In this document: piece by piece, positions 33,020-44,570 of the stretch
Position numbering within the stretch: the first letter of the stretch is position 1
How the letters are laid out: every line of letters begins with the position of its first letter
Position numbers and translations under genes: made by a program
Assembly: GCA_903813345.2 (NCBI GenBank)
Contig: CAIIXF020000005.1
Span: 15,567,375 to 15,631,374 of the forward strand
Reading direction: 5' to 3'
DNA length: 64,000 nucleotides
DNA from: Owenia fusiformis
Lineage: Eukaryota > Annelida > Polychaeta > Sabellida > Oweniidae
Notes under the pieces: generated by a model
What the model was told of the DNA's origin: nothing
What the model saw: the letters and a program-made list of their open reading frames with translations, nothing else
Databases searched by the model: none

Positions 33020-33072
33020 GCTGAAGCGGTAGTGGAATATTTGTAGGATTCATCCCAAACTTTACCAAAATG
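33020..33072 (+). other. Probable 5' UTR exon ending in the start codon of the cyclase gene
   Basis: TTTTACTTGTAG at 33008-33019 is a good acceptor. The sequence then runs to CCAAAATG with the donor GTGAGT at 33073. The start codon is alone in its exon, and the next exon begins TATGGC, giving Met-Tyr-Gly, the standard sGC beta N-terminus. The acceptor is inferred only. Confidence 0.5.
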
Positions 33073-36000
33073 GTGAGTAAGAACCATAGTTACTTTGATT
33101 TATTGTCTAATGTATAATGTTTTTATTGAAATAAACACAATGTGGTGCTTAGCGGATATTGTACATTGTTCTCTGTATAAATGTATTTTGATATGAAAGT
33201 TCCCTAGGGATCCCTAATCTTTGATGTTCATATTCTTCAAACCAGTGTTATTTTAACCTAATAGAATACAATGTGTATAGTACTCCGAATAAGATAAAAT
33301 GTTTAGCATATTGTTCTTTTTCAGTATGGCCAGATCCATGTAATTGTGAGGTCTCTTATCCTGGAGAAATTTGGAGAAGAAACATGGAGAAAAATATTGT
33401 AAGTTATTTTCAAGTATTATTCGATATGAAAATATAGAAATTGAAAAATATAATTTCATTTCTTGAAAGTTTTTTTGATGCTGTTGGCTATGGAATCGTC
33501 CAATCGTCTGTCTGTATGTCTATCAACAATTTTCGGAAAATGAAAACTGTCTGAACTAATGTTCATATCCATTTTATATGGGTCTTGACTACTTCCTTTC
33601 CTCATTTTGAGAAATTGTCAAAATATCACATTTTTATTTCACAAATCACAAGACTTTATCCTTTGCAGTTTCAAAATCAGATAATATATGTTGTAGTTTA
33701 TGTTGAGAAGTGTCATTATCAGTTTTAACTCCCCAGGTTTATACAGTTGTCTCTTGGCATTCAATAATTCTCAAAAATCTGAACTTAATCATTTTAACCA
33801 GAATTGTGTGTGCACATATTGAATTCATTATGGGCTAATTCTGTTAATCATATTAAATTATTCTTTTGAATTACGGTAAATCTGATACTTATCCATGACA
33901 TATATATTTGTAATTTGACCTACTTTTGCAATTTGACCTACTTATATTTTTGAAAATGGGTGCAAAGAGCCCACAAAATAGAGGGAATTTTTGGTGAACA
34001 TAAAATTACTTTTTATGTTTTATTCAAACCATGGATAACACACTACAATGCTAACTTTCACTTTAAAAATAAGAAACCACTTTATGAATTATTTATATAT
34101 AATATTAGGCATACAGTATATAGATTAATTCATTTTAGTTTCTCATCAATAAATATCTAGAATAATTGGAAAAACATATGATTAAGTTACTTTAAATTAC
34201 TCTTGCTTTGCGTTGTTATAATTCGATGTTTTTCATGTTAAAGAGATCAGTCAGGTTTTGACGACCCTGATTTCATGGTGTTCCATTACTACACTGATGA
34301 AAGAACACTGATTCTTATAGGGACTGTCTCAGAGATTCTGGGTAAGTATTTCCAGTGTGTATATCCAGTAAATGCATTATTTGACTGTGTCCCAAGTTAG
34401 GCATATACATTGGCAGAACAAGGGTCTCAAAACAGGCCATTTAGATGAGGCTGAGTTAAGGATAATATGATACAATCTTCATTTTTAAGGTTTCATTTGA
34501 AAAAAATGTCTGCTCTAACATTTTTCTTTAAAATTTTGGTGAGCCAAACATGGCATTACCCCACCTCTAAAGTGAATTTTGAAATCTACAGTGAGTTTTT
34601 CACAATGGTCCTTCTTGTTCAATCAATAGTAACCATATACAGCAAAACCTGTCTTAATGAACACCAATTTATGTGACTCCATAGGTGTTCACTGTATACA
34701 GGTTTTACTGTACGTGTATACAATAAATTGCATTCGAGCCATATAATATCACAATATGTTTGGTTATATAATTATTAGTCTCACCAGCAGCTGCTATCTG
34801 CCATAGTAATTTAAAATTCTGGAATGACCTTACAAAGTCATTACAAATTGTACATGCTTACAAATTCATTACAAATTGTTCATAATACTTTATACTACTC
34901 TAATACACTCCACTAGTGCTGATTACAAATTCCCACTCGTTACTGTCTCAGATGTACCTTTTTTGACTCACATGGTGAGTGTATGGAATCGCATACACTT
35001 CCAACTGTCCATTCACCCAATCCTTCAGTTCTATCTATCTGCAAATTTGACAAAAACCATTTTGTCTTTTGTCTAAACTAATGCTCATATTCCTTTTACG
35101 TATAATAATCGGGAATCCTTGTGATTCACACTATTTGTCCCACCTCCTATACTTGTTTCAAAATTTGCTCAAAATTGTATGTATTACGCGTCCATAGACT
35201 ATTAATGATTATGGTATTAGGAAATAAAAATTCATCTTTTTTTGCAGACCTCCCTGTTCCAGCTGTCTTAGAAGTATTTGGGGGTTACTTCTACACATAC
35301 TGTAAAGAGAATGGCTATGATAAGATGTTGGCCACCCTCGGTGGGAATATTGTTAGTTTCATTCAGAATCTTGACTCCCTACATGCTCTTTTGGCCATGA
35401 CTTATAAAGAGATCGAAGCGCCATCTTTCAGGTATGCCTTTCTGTAACCTTAACATGTCCATTATGGGCAATGCCCATAAACATGATTAATAACAATTAC
35501 ATGATTGATTATTGGGTTTAGGTCTTAAACCTTGATTACATTTTCTTGTCGAATATCAATTCTGAAAAGGACTGTCATTTTGACTAAATACATTGATTAA
35601 ACAAGAGAATGAGAAATCTTAATCTTAATAATCTTATCTTCTATAGAATTCAAATAAAGTCTTTATTTTGCCCAAAAACATTGAAAATACGCAAAGTGGG
35701 CCTTTAAGCAAGAGAATGAGAAATCTTAAATGTAGCTTTAGTTATTATGGTAATTTAACATCTGCAAACAATATATTGTTTTGTACTATATGTTTAATTG
35801 CCATTTTTTACAACACATTATAGGTGTATACCCAAGTCCGATGGTACAGTAGAGCTCCATTACTACACAAACAGGAAAGGTTTACATCCCATTGTGATAG
35901 GTATGTGTAGCCATACTAAGGCTAAGGTGGGAAAACCACCTATCTTACCAAGACTCTGTCTTCATGTTAAGAACCTCTATTTTTGATTTTTGACTGACAT

Positions 36001-39000
36001 CAGTCCACCCTCTATGGCTCAGTGGCAGAGTCAAGGTTACCCGGGTTCCATTCCCGGTTCAGACAAGTTTGTTTGTGCGTTATGTAATTCTGGGTGTTTG
36101 ACTGAGTGGTTCACGACTCTGTGGTGTGTACCTGTATTTCTGTGTACCTGTGCACACAAAAGAACACAGGGCCCCTCCAAGGAGGGGTTTCTGGCTCTGT
36201 CTTCGAGTGTAAAATATGTTAAGTACGGAATATACCAAAGAGGTATTGCTCGCCAAATATGGCTGTAACCAAGATATAATAATATTCAGTCATGCCTTAT
36301 TACCATGCTGATTGGTTGAAAAACATTTATTGATCATGTCATTTCAATTGTCCTTAATTAGAAAGCAATTATAAGCCTGCATAATAAAATATTCATCAAA
36401 GCAAACTTTTTATCAGTGATATCAAACCGTCATTCACAGCTCACGAATGATGATAATACCTCTATGAAATCCAACACATTTTAACACTTCTGATTTAAAT
36501 ATTTTCATTAACAGTATATCATTCATTTTAGTTACCATAAAACATCACATTGATGTGTAATTTAGTAAAACCTGTATATAGTGAACACCTATGGAGCCAA
36601 AAAAAGTGTTCACTGTAGGTAGGTGTTTACTACAGAGAGTGGATTTTTTTACAAGAGTCAAAGTGGTGTTCACTAAAGACAGGTGTTCACTAGAGAGAGG
36701 TGTTCACCAAGACAGGTTTTACTGTACATTTGTCTCACTATTTGGGAATCAGACATTGTTGTTTATGATATGAGGGCAAGACTATTTTAGATCACAGCTT
36801 TTTCCAAAGCATCCATCATATTCTAAAGGATTGAAATCTTTACAGGTACACTGAAAGAGCTTGGCAAGGATTTGTTCAACCTTGACCTATCTATTGAAGT
36901 AGCAAAGCACGAAGAAATCATTGTGGATGAGAACACCGTACAACAGCACGTGACTTTTATACTCATGGGGGCCAACGACACCAAAACTATAGCAAATGTA
37001 GAAAACATCAAATTCAAACCATATTTCCCTAAAGACTTTGTCACACCTGCCAAAAGTCTATGTTCTGCATTACCCTATCATATTGTCTTTGATAAAAATC
37101 TTGTCATCAAACAAACTGGATTATTCTTACAAAATCTGTGTCCGGAGCTGACAAAAGCTGGCACAAAGTTAACTGACGTGTTTGAATTACTACACCCTGT
37201 GATGAGTCTCACCCATAGCAACTTGATGTACTTCATTAATGCCTCCTATGTCATTGGAGTTAAGAATGAGTTCGTCATTGATGAAAAAAGATCTGATATA
37301 GCAAGACATACTCTTGAAGGTAATGAATGATTTTTTGTTTTAATTATGTTTTTTTGGTTGATCATAACCTTAAAGTAGTTTTAACGAGCCAATGGCGCTC
37401 GTCCATGGAGCTGTAGTGTAACAAGCCAGATACTAGACATGAAAGGGAGTGTGCTTAATTTAATGCCCACTATTGAAGATGTGTTATCCTTATGAGTGAT
37501 TTATGATCCTGATTTTTAATATTGTGATTTGTAACACCTTTTTGGTAGTTTCCAATTTTGCTTATATGATAATATATTTTCTTGAAACAGTTACAAATGA
37601 ATACAAAATGCATGTGCAATTTTGGTTGTAGTGTCACTACCACAACTTTTTTGTGGATGCTGTTCAGCATTCAGTGTTTGGCAATTGGTGTTTGAAGTGC
37701 AGGAACTGTAACAAATGGCAGGTGGTGACATTTTGCATGTTAATGCCTAGTCTTAATCACTGTTATGTACACATGTTTATGTTATTCAAAAACAAAATGA
37801 GATACAATATTTGTGATAATATTCTTATGTATATATAATATACCGTAGGTCAGATGGTTTGGCTGGAAGAGATTGACCATCTCATATTTCTCTGTTCTCC
37901 GCGTCTTGACTCCCTTGAAGAGATGATGTCAATGAATGTCTTCTTGGCCGACATTCCAATGTTTGACGTCACCAGGAAACTTGTGTTGCTCAGTCAACAG
38001 CGTAATGCTGAACTTGAAATCAGGTAAGAAATGAAAGTTAGAAATTTGTGTGTCACGGGAATGGCACAGTTGACATTTGTGAATTGGTCTTTCGGGACAA
38101 TTAACAAGATCTTGAAATCATGAGGAATGTTCTCTATATAGTGGCTAAAATGTAGAGGAATGGGACATTGTGTGAAACTATGATACTCTTTAACCTCTTG
38201 ACTACCTGGAGTGACGAGATTTCTCGTCACCTCAGAAATGACATTGAAACCCAGAGTGACGAGAAAATCCGTCACAAAATTTTTCACTAAAATTGCTCTT
38301 ATTTGAACAATTTTCATCCAATTTACACAAAAATTGTTTTAAAATGTGTAGAAATGATCTCTGCCGTCTAATGTTACTAAGTTGAGCATCTGAAGTTGTA
38401 TAGGTATGTAGTATAATGTCAAAAGGTGACAAAAATGAAAAAATCTCTGGTTTCAACCGATTTTAGAGCCTGGGATTCAAGAGGTTAATAAAAGTTGTTT
38501 CAAAATGTATTAGATTATGTGGAGATTGCTGATGACAATTATATATCTTGCAACAATGCTTTGCAACAATTGATGTATGTATCCAGTGGAACTAGCAGGG
38601 CATTCTATAATGAGATATTAAAGCTGCACATCGCTCAAGAACGCAATCTTGGGTTGTACAAGGGCCAACTGTAAGATTTTTGGCTTTAATGAAAGTATAT
38701 ACAATGGTGAACAAATGGGGCAAATCTTGTATACAAATACTCACGATAAATGTCTCATTATGAGGATTGTTCTTTGAATTGCTTCGATTGTCGCCGACAA
38801 TATTACTTTTGGAAGGTTTGTAAATTTAGAACGTGACATCACTACTGAATTAGAACGTTCAATTAGTAGCGTAAATTACTTCCCAGCTTTCATAGTTTGG
38901 TGTTGGTCTTGTGGTAGAATGCTCGACGTGGGCGCAGAAGGCAGTAGTTCGAATCCCACCTTGGAATTTTATTTTTGTTTTTTAACTAATGTTTGTGCTT

Positions 39001-42000
39001 TTATATTACGCAGAAAAACAGTTTTTAATCATGTCAAACACTACACTAGAGCTTTAGTAATCTTGGCTGTATGAAAATATAAAAATAATGTATGTCGAAA
39101 TATTGCTTTTTAGAGCAATGTGCAGGTTTAATTATATTAATATTTACAGGCCTATTGTTTTTCACTTGCGTGGGAACTACCACTGGAATTATCACTATGA
39201 TATATTGATAATTCAAGTGGTAGTTCTCATATAGACTGTGCCAATCCAATTTATTCATATTCTGATATTATCCCTCTTTGATAGTCATTCAGTTCCATTT
39301 AATACCCATGTGAATATTTTATTACTATAACTCTGATAGTCCCCTTTGCATTCATTCAACTTCACTTCTTAGATAGCATACTCTTGAACAGTGATGGCAT
39401 ACTCTTGGGATTGGTATTCGATCAAACATATAGTCATTGAATTTTCGTTTGAAGAGTATACAGAATTCCCCTTCGTTATCTAAGGGCTGAAGGGAATAAG
39501 TTTGTCCTTCAACATTACTTCTGCAGGAATTAAAATTAACAGCTTCGGTCAATAGGACAAGACACAAGAACTCAAAGAATAGAATCTCCAACTGTACATT
39601 GTTGAAAATAATTGACTGTTACCGGTGTCACAATTGCACAATTGCATTTTTAAAATTTTATTCTAAAAGTGCTCACATTGTATGAGTGTATTGTATATGC
39701 GTGTCCTTTAACTGTCACCTTACATTTTGAATGAACACACTTTGAAGTTGTCCATTTGAATGTTTCCAGTAAAAAGCTTGATGAGACAACTGCTGCATTG
39801 AAAACCACCATGAAAGAGCTGGATGAAGCAAAGGCCAAAGTGGACAGTTTGCTGAATGAGATGTTGCCACCTAAAGTCTCAAAACAATTGCAGGAAGGAA
39901 AGAAAGTGGATGCAGGTACTTGATAAGGGGATCATATCAAATGTTTTGCACTGAATTCTACAAGTAGTATAATCCATTTGTGAACTGCCAAACTGCATAG
40001 CCATTCTTGTACATTTTTATGCCACCACCACAAGCGGTAACATATTGTTATATTCTCCAATATTTTTGTGTATGGTGTTTGGTAGTCGGCATTTGATTGT
40101 CAGCGGTCAGTGTCTGTAACAAATGGCAGGTGGTGATGTTTTGTGTGTTAATGCCTTGTAGAGTACTTGTGATTAATACAGGGCTATCCTGTATTCAACA
40201 TGATTTGTCTAAATCCCCCAGGATAAGTTGCCATATAAGATCATCACTGTTAAATCTTGTTGAATTTTTGGTCCACCCTGTACAATTTGTTGATAGAAAA
40301 AATCCCCAAAAATCAACTTACATGTGTATTTATTTCTTTGCAGAAAAGTTTGAAGGTGTAACTATATTCTTCAGTGATGTTGTCAAGTTCACCAATATAT
40401 GTGCTGCATGCACTCCTATAGATGTGGTCAATATGCTGAATGGTCTCTATGGTTACTTTGATAACCTCACCATAAAGCACGGGGTTTACAAGGTATGTCA
40501 TTTTATAAGATGTCTCAAAAGTATGTTTGATATATTGCAAGTGAAACAAGAAATATCAAATATCAAACATAAAATTGAAAAGTGAATAAAGACACTAAAT
40601 TGCCACAATTATAAACTTATTCATACATCTATATTGATCTTCTTGGTAATATTTGGTGACCAGTGATGATGCTGTACTTTTAATTCAAGTTGAAAACATA
40701 TTGTTATGTGCTATTAAACATTGCAGGTGGAGACTATTGGTGATGCTTACATGGTGGTATGTGGTCTCCCTGAAGTGGATGCAGACCATTGTCAGAAAGT
40801 AGCGTGCTTCTCTCTTGATATGGTCGTCACGGCTGGCTTAGTCAAGTCCCCTGCTACTGGAATCCCTCTTATGGTAGGTATACAACCGAGAGATATGTAA
40901 AAGATATTATGCTCCCCAGGAATTAAGGTCCCCTTGCAACAATGAATTTGGTATACTTAAGGAGAGATATGTGAAAGATATAATGCTCCCTAGGAATTAA
41001 GGTCCCCTTGCAACAGTGAATTTGGTATACTTAAGCGAGAGATATGTAAAAGATATTATGCTCCCTAGGAATTAAGGTCCCCTTGCAACAATGAATTTGG
41101 TATACTTAAGGAGAGATATGTAAAAGATATTATGCTCCCCAGAAATTAAGGTCCCCTTGCAACAGTGAATTTGGTATACTTAAGGAGAGATATGTAAAAG
41201 ATATTATGCTCCCCAGAAATTAAAGTCCCCTTGCAACAGTGAATTTGGTATACTTAAGGAGAGATATGTAAAAGATATTATGCTCCCCAGAAATTAAGGT
41301 CCCCTTGCAACAATGAATTTGGTATACTTAAGGAGAGATATGAAAAAGATATTATGCTCCCCAGGAATTAAGGTCCCCTTGCAACAATGAATTTGGTATA
41401 CTTAAGGAGAGATATGTAAAAGATATTATGCTCCCTAGGAATTAAGGTCCCTCTGCAACAGAATTTGATATACTTTAAGGAGAGATATGTGAAAGAAATT
41501 ATGCTCCCCAGGAATAAAGTCCCCCTGGGACAATGAATTGTAGTGGCTCTGATTTAGTCTTAAGAACTTGAGTAACTAGTTCACTGAGGAGAGGGGACCA
41601 TATCTTGCTCCTTCATCCTTATGTTTATTATATCTTATGTGTAGATAAATAATGTCTAATTTTTTCTAGTATGAAATTTCAATAAATTATTTTTGTAACT
41701 CAATATGGGCTTACAAAATTGTGAATTTCAGATCAGGGCTGGTTTACATAGTGGGCCAGTAGTGTCTGGGGTGGTTGGTGAGAAAATGCCAAGATATTGT
41801 CTTTTTGGGGACACAGTGAATACAGCATCTCGTATGGAGAGCAATGGACAGCCTGGTAGAGTACACTGCAGTGGAGATACAGCCAAGTAAGGACAAAGTT
41901 TAAGGCTAATGCCAATATATTGATTCATCCTATGACCCTTCAGGTAGACCACACAACCATTAAAAATTACTCATTATCGGATAAATTATACTGATATGAT

Positions 42001-42480
42001 GTATACTTTTGGATATGGGGTATATCCCACATGAAATATGATATCTTACCTCAGGCTCTCCAGGCCCTTGGAAGAATATATCAATTTCCCTCATGATATC
42101 CTCTGTACCCAAAACCTCCAATGAACAATTGTGTTCTCTATTTCAGAATTCTCTCGACTTTGACAGGATTTAAGACAAAGACTCGTGGAGTGGTAGATAT
42201 AAAAGGCAAGGGAAAGATGGAGACACATTTCCTCTACAAAGACCCTACCAAACAGATTGAACATGACGATGAAAACGAGCCACTCATAATCCTAAATGGT
42301 GCACATCTGGAGCATCCTGAATACATCGGGCCTGATGGACCACCTAAAGGTGCAGTTGACCCAAAGACTGCAATTTATGTCCCGAAAGTATCTTCAACGA
42401 CACCTCCTACAAATGGTGAATTGAAGACTGATAAACCAGCTCCTGAGAGAAAGCCAAGTGGAGTTTGCAATGTTTCATAG
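33070..42480 (+). CDS. GUCY1B2: Soluble guanylate cyclase beta subunit, beta-2-like, complete
   Basis: Cytosolic haem enzyme making cGMP in response to NO. Exons: 33070-33072 (ATG only), 33325-33398, 34244-34341, 35248-35431, 35824-35900, 36846-37319, 37849-38023, 39770-39915, 40344-40492, 40727-40873, 41732-41886 and 42147-42480. They sum to 2,016 nt (671 aa plus TAG), with in-frame GT/AG joins. The H-NOX domain (1 to about 180) has the proximal haem His104 ([11 protein letters not shown]), the Y-x-T-x-R site (133-137; Ser in beta-1), and Ile143 where NO-selective forms have Ile. An HNOBA/PAS region and coiled coil (about 355-400) follow. The cyclase domain (412 to about 590) keeps metal ligands Asp422 and Asp466, base-reading Glu462 and Cys532, and Asn539 and Arg543. 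The C-terminus is Cys-Asn-Val-Ser, a CaaX box as in beta-2 subunits. The beta-2 label could instead be a Gyc-88E-like atypical subunit. Confidence 0.92.
34640..34710. mobile_element. CAGTAAAACC-type MITE, short copy
   Basis: Ends CAGCAAAACCTGTCTTAATG and TACAGGTTTTACTG are flanked by TA. At only 71 bp it is an internally deleted relative of 30865-31025, within a cyclase intron. Confidence 0.65.
36005..36250 (+). mobile_element. tRNA-derived SINE
   Basis: The head has an A-box-like TGGCTCAGTGGCAG (about 36015) and a B-box-like GGGTTCCATTCCC (about 36043), spaced as in a tRNA gene. A non-tRNA body follows with a GGGCCCCTCCAAGGAGGGG hairpin. The acceptor stem does not close, so it is not a working tRNA. 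It sits in the cyclase intron after exon 5. Confidence 0.65.
36564..36724. mobile_element. CAGTAAAACC-type MITE, copy 3
   Basis: It starts AGTAAAACCTGTATATAGTG and ends GACAGGTTTTACTG, with repeated GTGTTCACTA motifs inside. It is close in length to 30865-31025; the first C of the left end is missing. Confidence 0.7.
37640..37745 (+). repeat. Dispersed ACCACC/GGTGGT short repeat (copy 4)
   Basis: It contains GTTCAGCATTCAGTG, AACTGTAACAAATGGCAG and GGTGGTGACATTTTGCATGTTAATGCC. Same family as 9603-9706, in the cyclase intron before exon 7. Confidence 0.55.
38190..38488. mobile_element. piggyBac-like MITE with TTAA ends
   Basis: It begins TTAACCTCTTGACTACC and ends GGGATTCAAGAGGTTAA. The 12-bp termini TTAACCTCTTGA are perfectly inverted, and TTAA is the target site of piggyBac. 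It is 299 bp and non-coding, in the cyclase intron after exon 7. A GAGTGACGAGA motif is repeated inside. Confidence 0.7.
38899..38975 (+). repeat. tRNA-like sequence, degenerate
   Basis: It contains an A-box-like TTGGTCTTGTGGTAGAA and a B-box-like TAGTTCGAATCCCACC at tRNA spacing. The T stem and acceptor stem do not pair, so I read it as a decayed tRNA or SINE head, not an active gene. Confidence 0.45.
40021..40158 (+). repeat. Dispersed ACCACC/GGTGGT short repeat (copy 5)
   Basis: Its left part CCACCACCACAAGCGGTAACATATTGTTAT and right part GTCTGTAACAAATGGCAGGTGGTGATG...TTAATGCC make it the most complete copy of the family seen at 9603. Cyclase intron before exon 9. Confidence 0.6.
40888..41540 (+). 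repeat. Minisatellite, about nine copies of a 74-bp unit
   Basis: Units start GAGAGATATGTAAAAGATAT and contain AAGGTCCCCTTGCAACA and TTTGGTATACTTAAG. Starts are near 40888, 40962, 41037, 41111, 41185, 41259, 41333, 41406 and 41477 (last degraded). Most units differ at only a few positions. The array begins 15 bp after the exon 10 donor. Confidence 0.92.
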
Positions 42481-43807
42481 TGGTCCCTGCTTAAACTGAT
42501 TAATATACAGACTGGACCAATAATACGCCCATAATTTTCTTTTGCTAGTATTACATTTTTGATAATTCATTGATTTAAAGTCTTTTCACTCTTGATGCAG
42601 CAATCACTTTAGCAATTTTCCTAAAATGGCATGCATAAATCTTAATGGAGGTAATTTTTCTCACCCTGTAGAATTGAACTGTACAAATGATAGATATACA
42701 TTGTATTTGTATAGATACGCTAATGTACAAATGACAGATATACAAATGTACAGATAAACTGATGTACAGGTAGATATATATTCTGATGTACATGTGTAGA
42801 GATGTACAGATATTTTATTATAGATATTGTTATTATATATTTATATTATTTGTTTTATATATTGTTACATATTTGTATATAGTAAATACAACTACATGTA
42901 TATGAGTATTGACTCTTGATTCAATTTTGATTATTCAAGCCTATGTTTGCAATAAGAGCTTAGGGGTTTTCTTCAAAGATCCATGAAATAATTAAAGATA
43001 ATTAAAGAATGAATTAGAGTACTTTTAGAGAACATATTTTGGAGACTTTTAGAGCCATTAAATTCCTACATTTAGGCGCATGTAACCTTATCTGTAATAT
43101 CAAAACCCAAAATTGGGACTAAAAGCAATGACATTTTAAAGACCTGCTAACTGAAAACATAACAATTAATAAACCAATTTTTCGGCTTCTTATATCTTAT
43201 AGTGCCGATATACTGTGTTTTAGGTCTTCATGTAGATACCCCATCCCACTACCTCATAGCATACGGTCATTTCTCATTTCGTATGTGAAGTTCATTGTAT
43301 TGTATTTAATTGTATGAACGTGTTATAAGCCAAACTGAGATTAAATATCTGTTATCCTAATCCTTGATAACCCTAAAATAATTTTTAATTTATTAAGGTA
43401 GTTGTACATCCAAAGGCCTAAAGTTTTAAAATTTACTTTAAAATAAAGTACATATATTTTTATATTGAAATAACCATGACATAACAGATAATTATGCTTC
43501 ATAATCAGAAAAAGTTTGTGTCATCCACTTCATTTTTTACTTAAAGCTAGAAAACATTTTGATCTCCTGTGTTAGGGAATAGCAGAGTAGGGGATTAAGA
43601 GAAAGTATTATCTCCAAAACTGAAAAATGATAGGTCACTGACTTAATTTTTTTGTTATAACTCTTTGAAGAAATACAATTTTTGTATGTTTTTGTGACGT
43701 CTAATATGTTGTTCATTATGTAGCAAAGTGTAACAAAAATACATTAAGAATAGCATTTTTCAAATTGTGATATCACAAAGTTAATATGCCCTAAAACTAA
43801 ACACACC
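42481..43807. other. 3' flank of the cyclase gene, no second gene seen
   Basis: Low-complexity ACAGATATAC-like motifs occur at 42680-42830, with AT-rich DNA after. No strong AATAAA lies close to the stop codon, so the 3' end is not defined. Confidence 0.35.
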
Positions 43808-44570
43808 TAAAATCATTGTTCCTTTGCTGCAGCATGGAGCCAACTATTGCCAGTATACAACTACCTTAAATCATTGTTCCTTTGCTATAGCATGGAGCCA
43901 ACTATTGCCAGTATACAACTACCTTAATCATTGTTCCTTTGCTATAGCATGGAGCCAACTATTGCCAAATTTACAACTACCTTAAATCATCGTTCCTTTG
44001 CTATAGCATGGGGCCACTTATTGCCAGTATACAACTACCTTAAATCATTGTTCCTTTGCTATAGCATGGAGCCAACTATTGCCAGTATACAACTACCTTA
44101 AATCATTGTTCCTTTGCTATAGCATGTAGCCAACTATTGCCAGTATACAACTACCTTGAATCATTGTTCCTTTGCTATAGCATGGAGCCAACTATTGCCA
44201 GTATACAACTACCTTAAATCATTGTTCATTTGCTATAGCATGGAGCCAACTATTGCCAGTATACAACTACCTTAAATCATTGTTCCTTTGCTATAGCATG
44301 GAGCCAGCTATTGCCAGTATACAACTACCTTAATCATTGTTCCTTTGCTATAGCATGGAGCCAACTATTGCCAGTATACAACTACCTTAAATCATTGTTT
44401 TTTGCTATAGCATGGAGCCAACTTGCCTGTATACAACTACCTTAATCATTGTTCCTTTGCTATAGCATGGAGCCAACTATTGCCAAATTTACAACTACCT
44501 TAAATCATTGTTCCTTTGCTATAGCATGGAGCCAACTATTGCCAGTATTAACTATGCAAATCTTTGTTCA
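43808..44570 (+). repeat. Tandem array, about 13 copies of a 58-bp unit
   Basis: The unit contains AAATCATTGTTCCTTTGCTA, TAGCATGGAGCCAACTATTG and CCAGTATACAACTACCTT. Copies differ by single bases and small deletions; two carry CAAATTTACAAC in place of CAGTATACAAC. It lies 1.3 kb after the cyclase stop. Confidence 0.92.

Noticed and set aside
36012-36075. Functional tRNA gene
   Set aside because: The promoter boxes are followed by a non-tRNA body, and no acceptor stem closes; it fits a SINE.
36872-37330. Separate 152-aa gene
   Set aside because: This is the sixth coding exon of the guanylate cyclase gene plus a little intron read-through; splice sites at 36846 and 37319 fit.
38899-38975. Functional tRNA gene
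   Set aside because: A and B boxes are present, but the T stem and acceptor stem do not pair.
40888-41540. CRISPR-like array
   Set aside because: Units are contiguous 74-bp repeats without unique spacers, in an animal intron.
43808-44570. CRISPR-like array
   Set aside because: Contiguous 58-bp units with no spacers; a eukaryotic tandem repeat.
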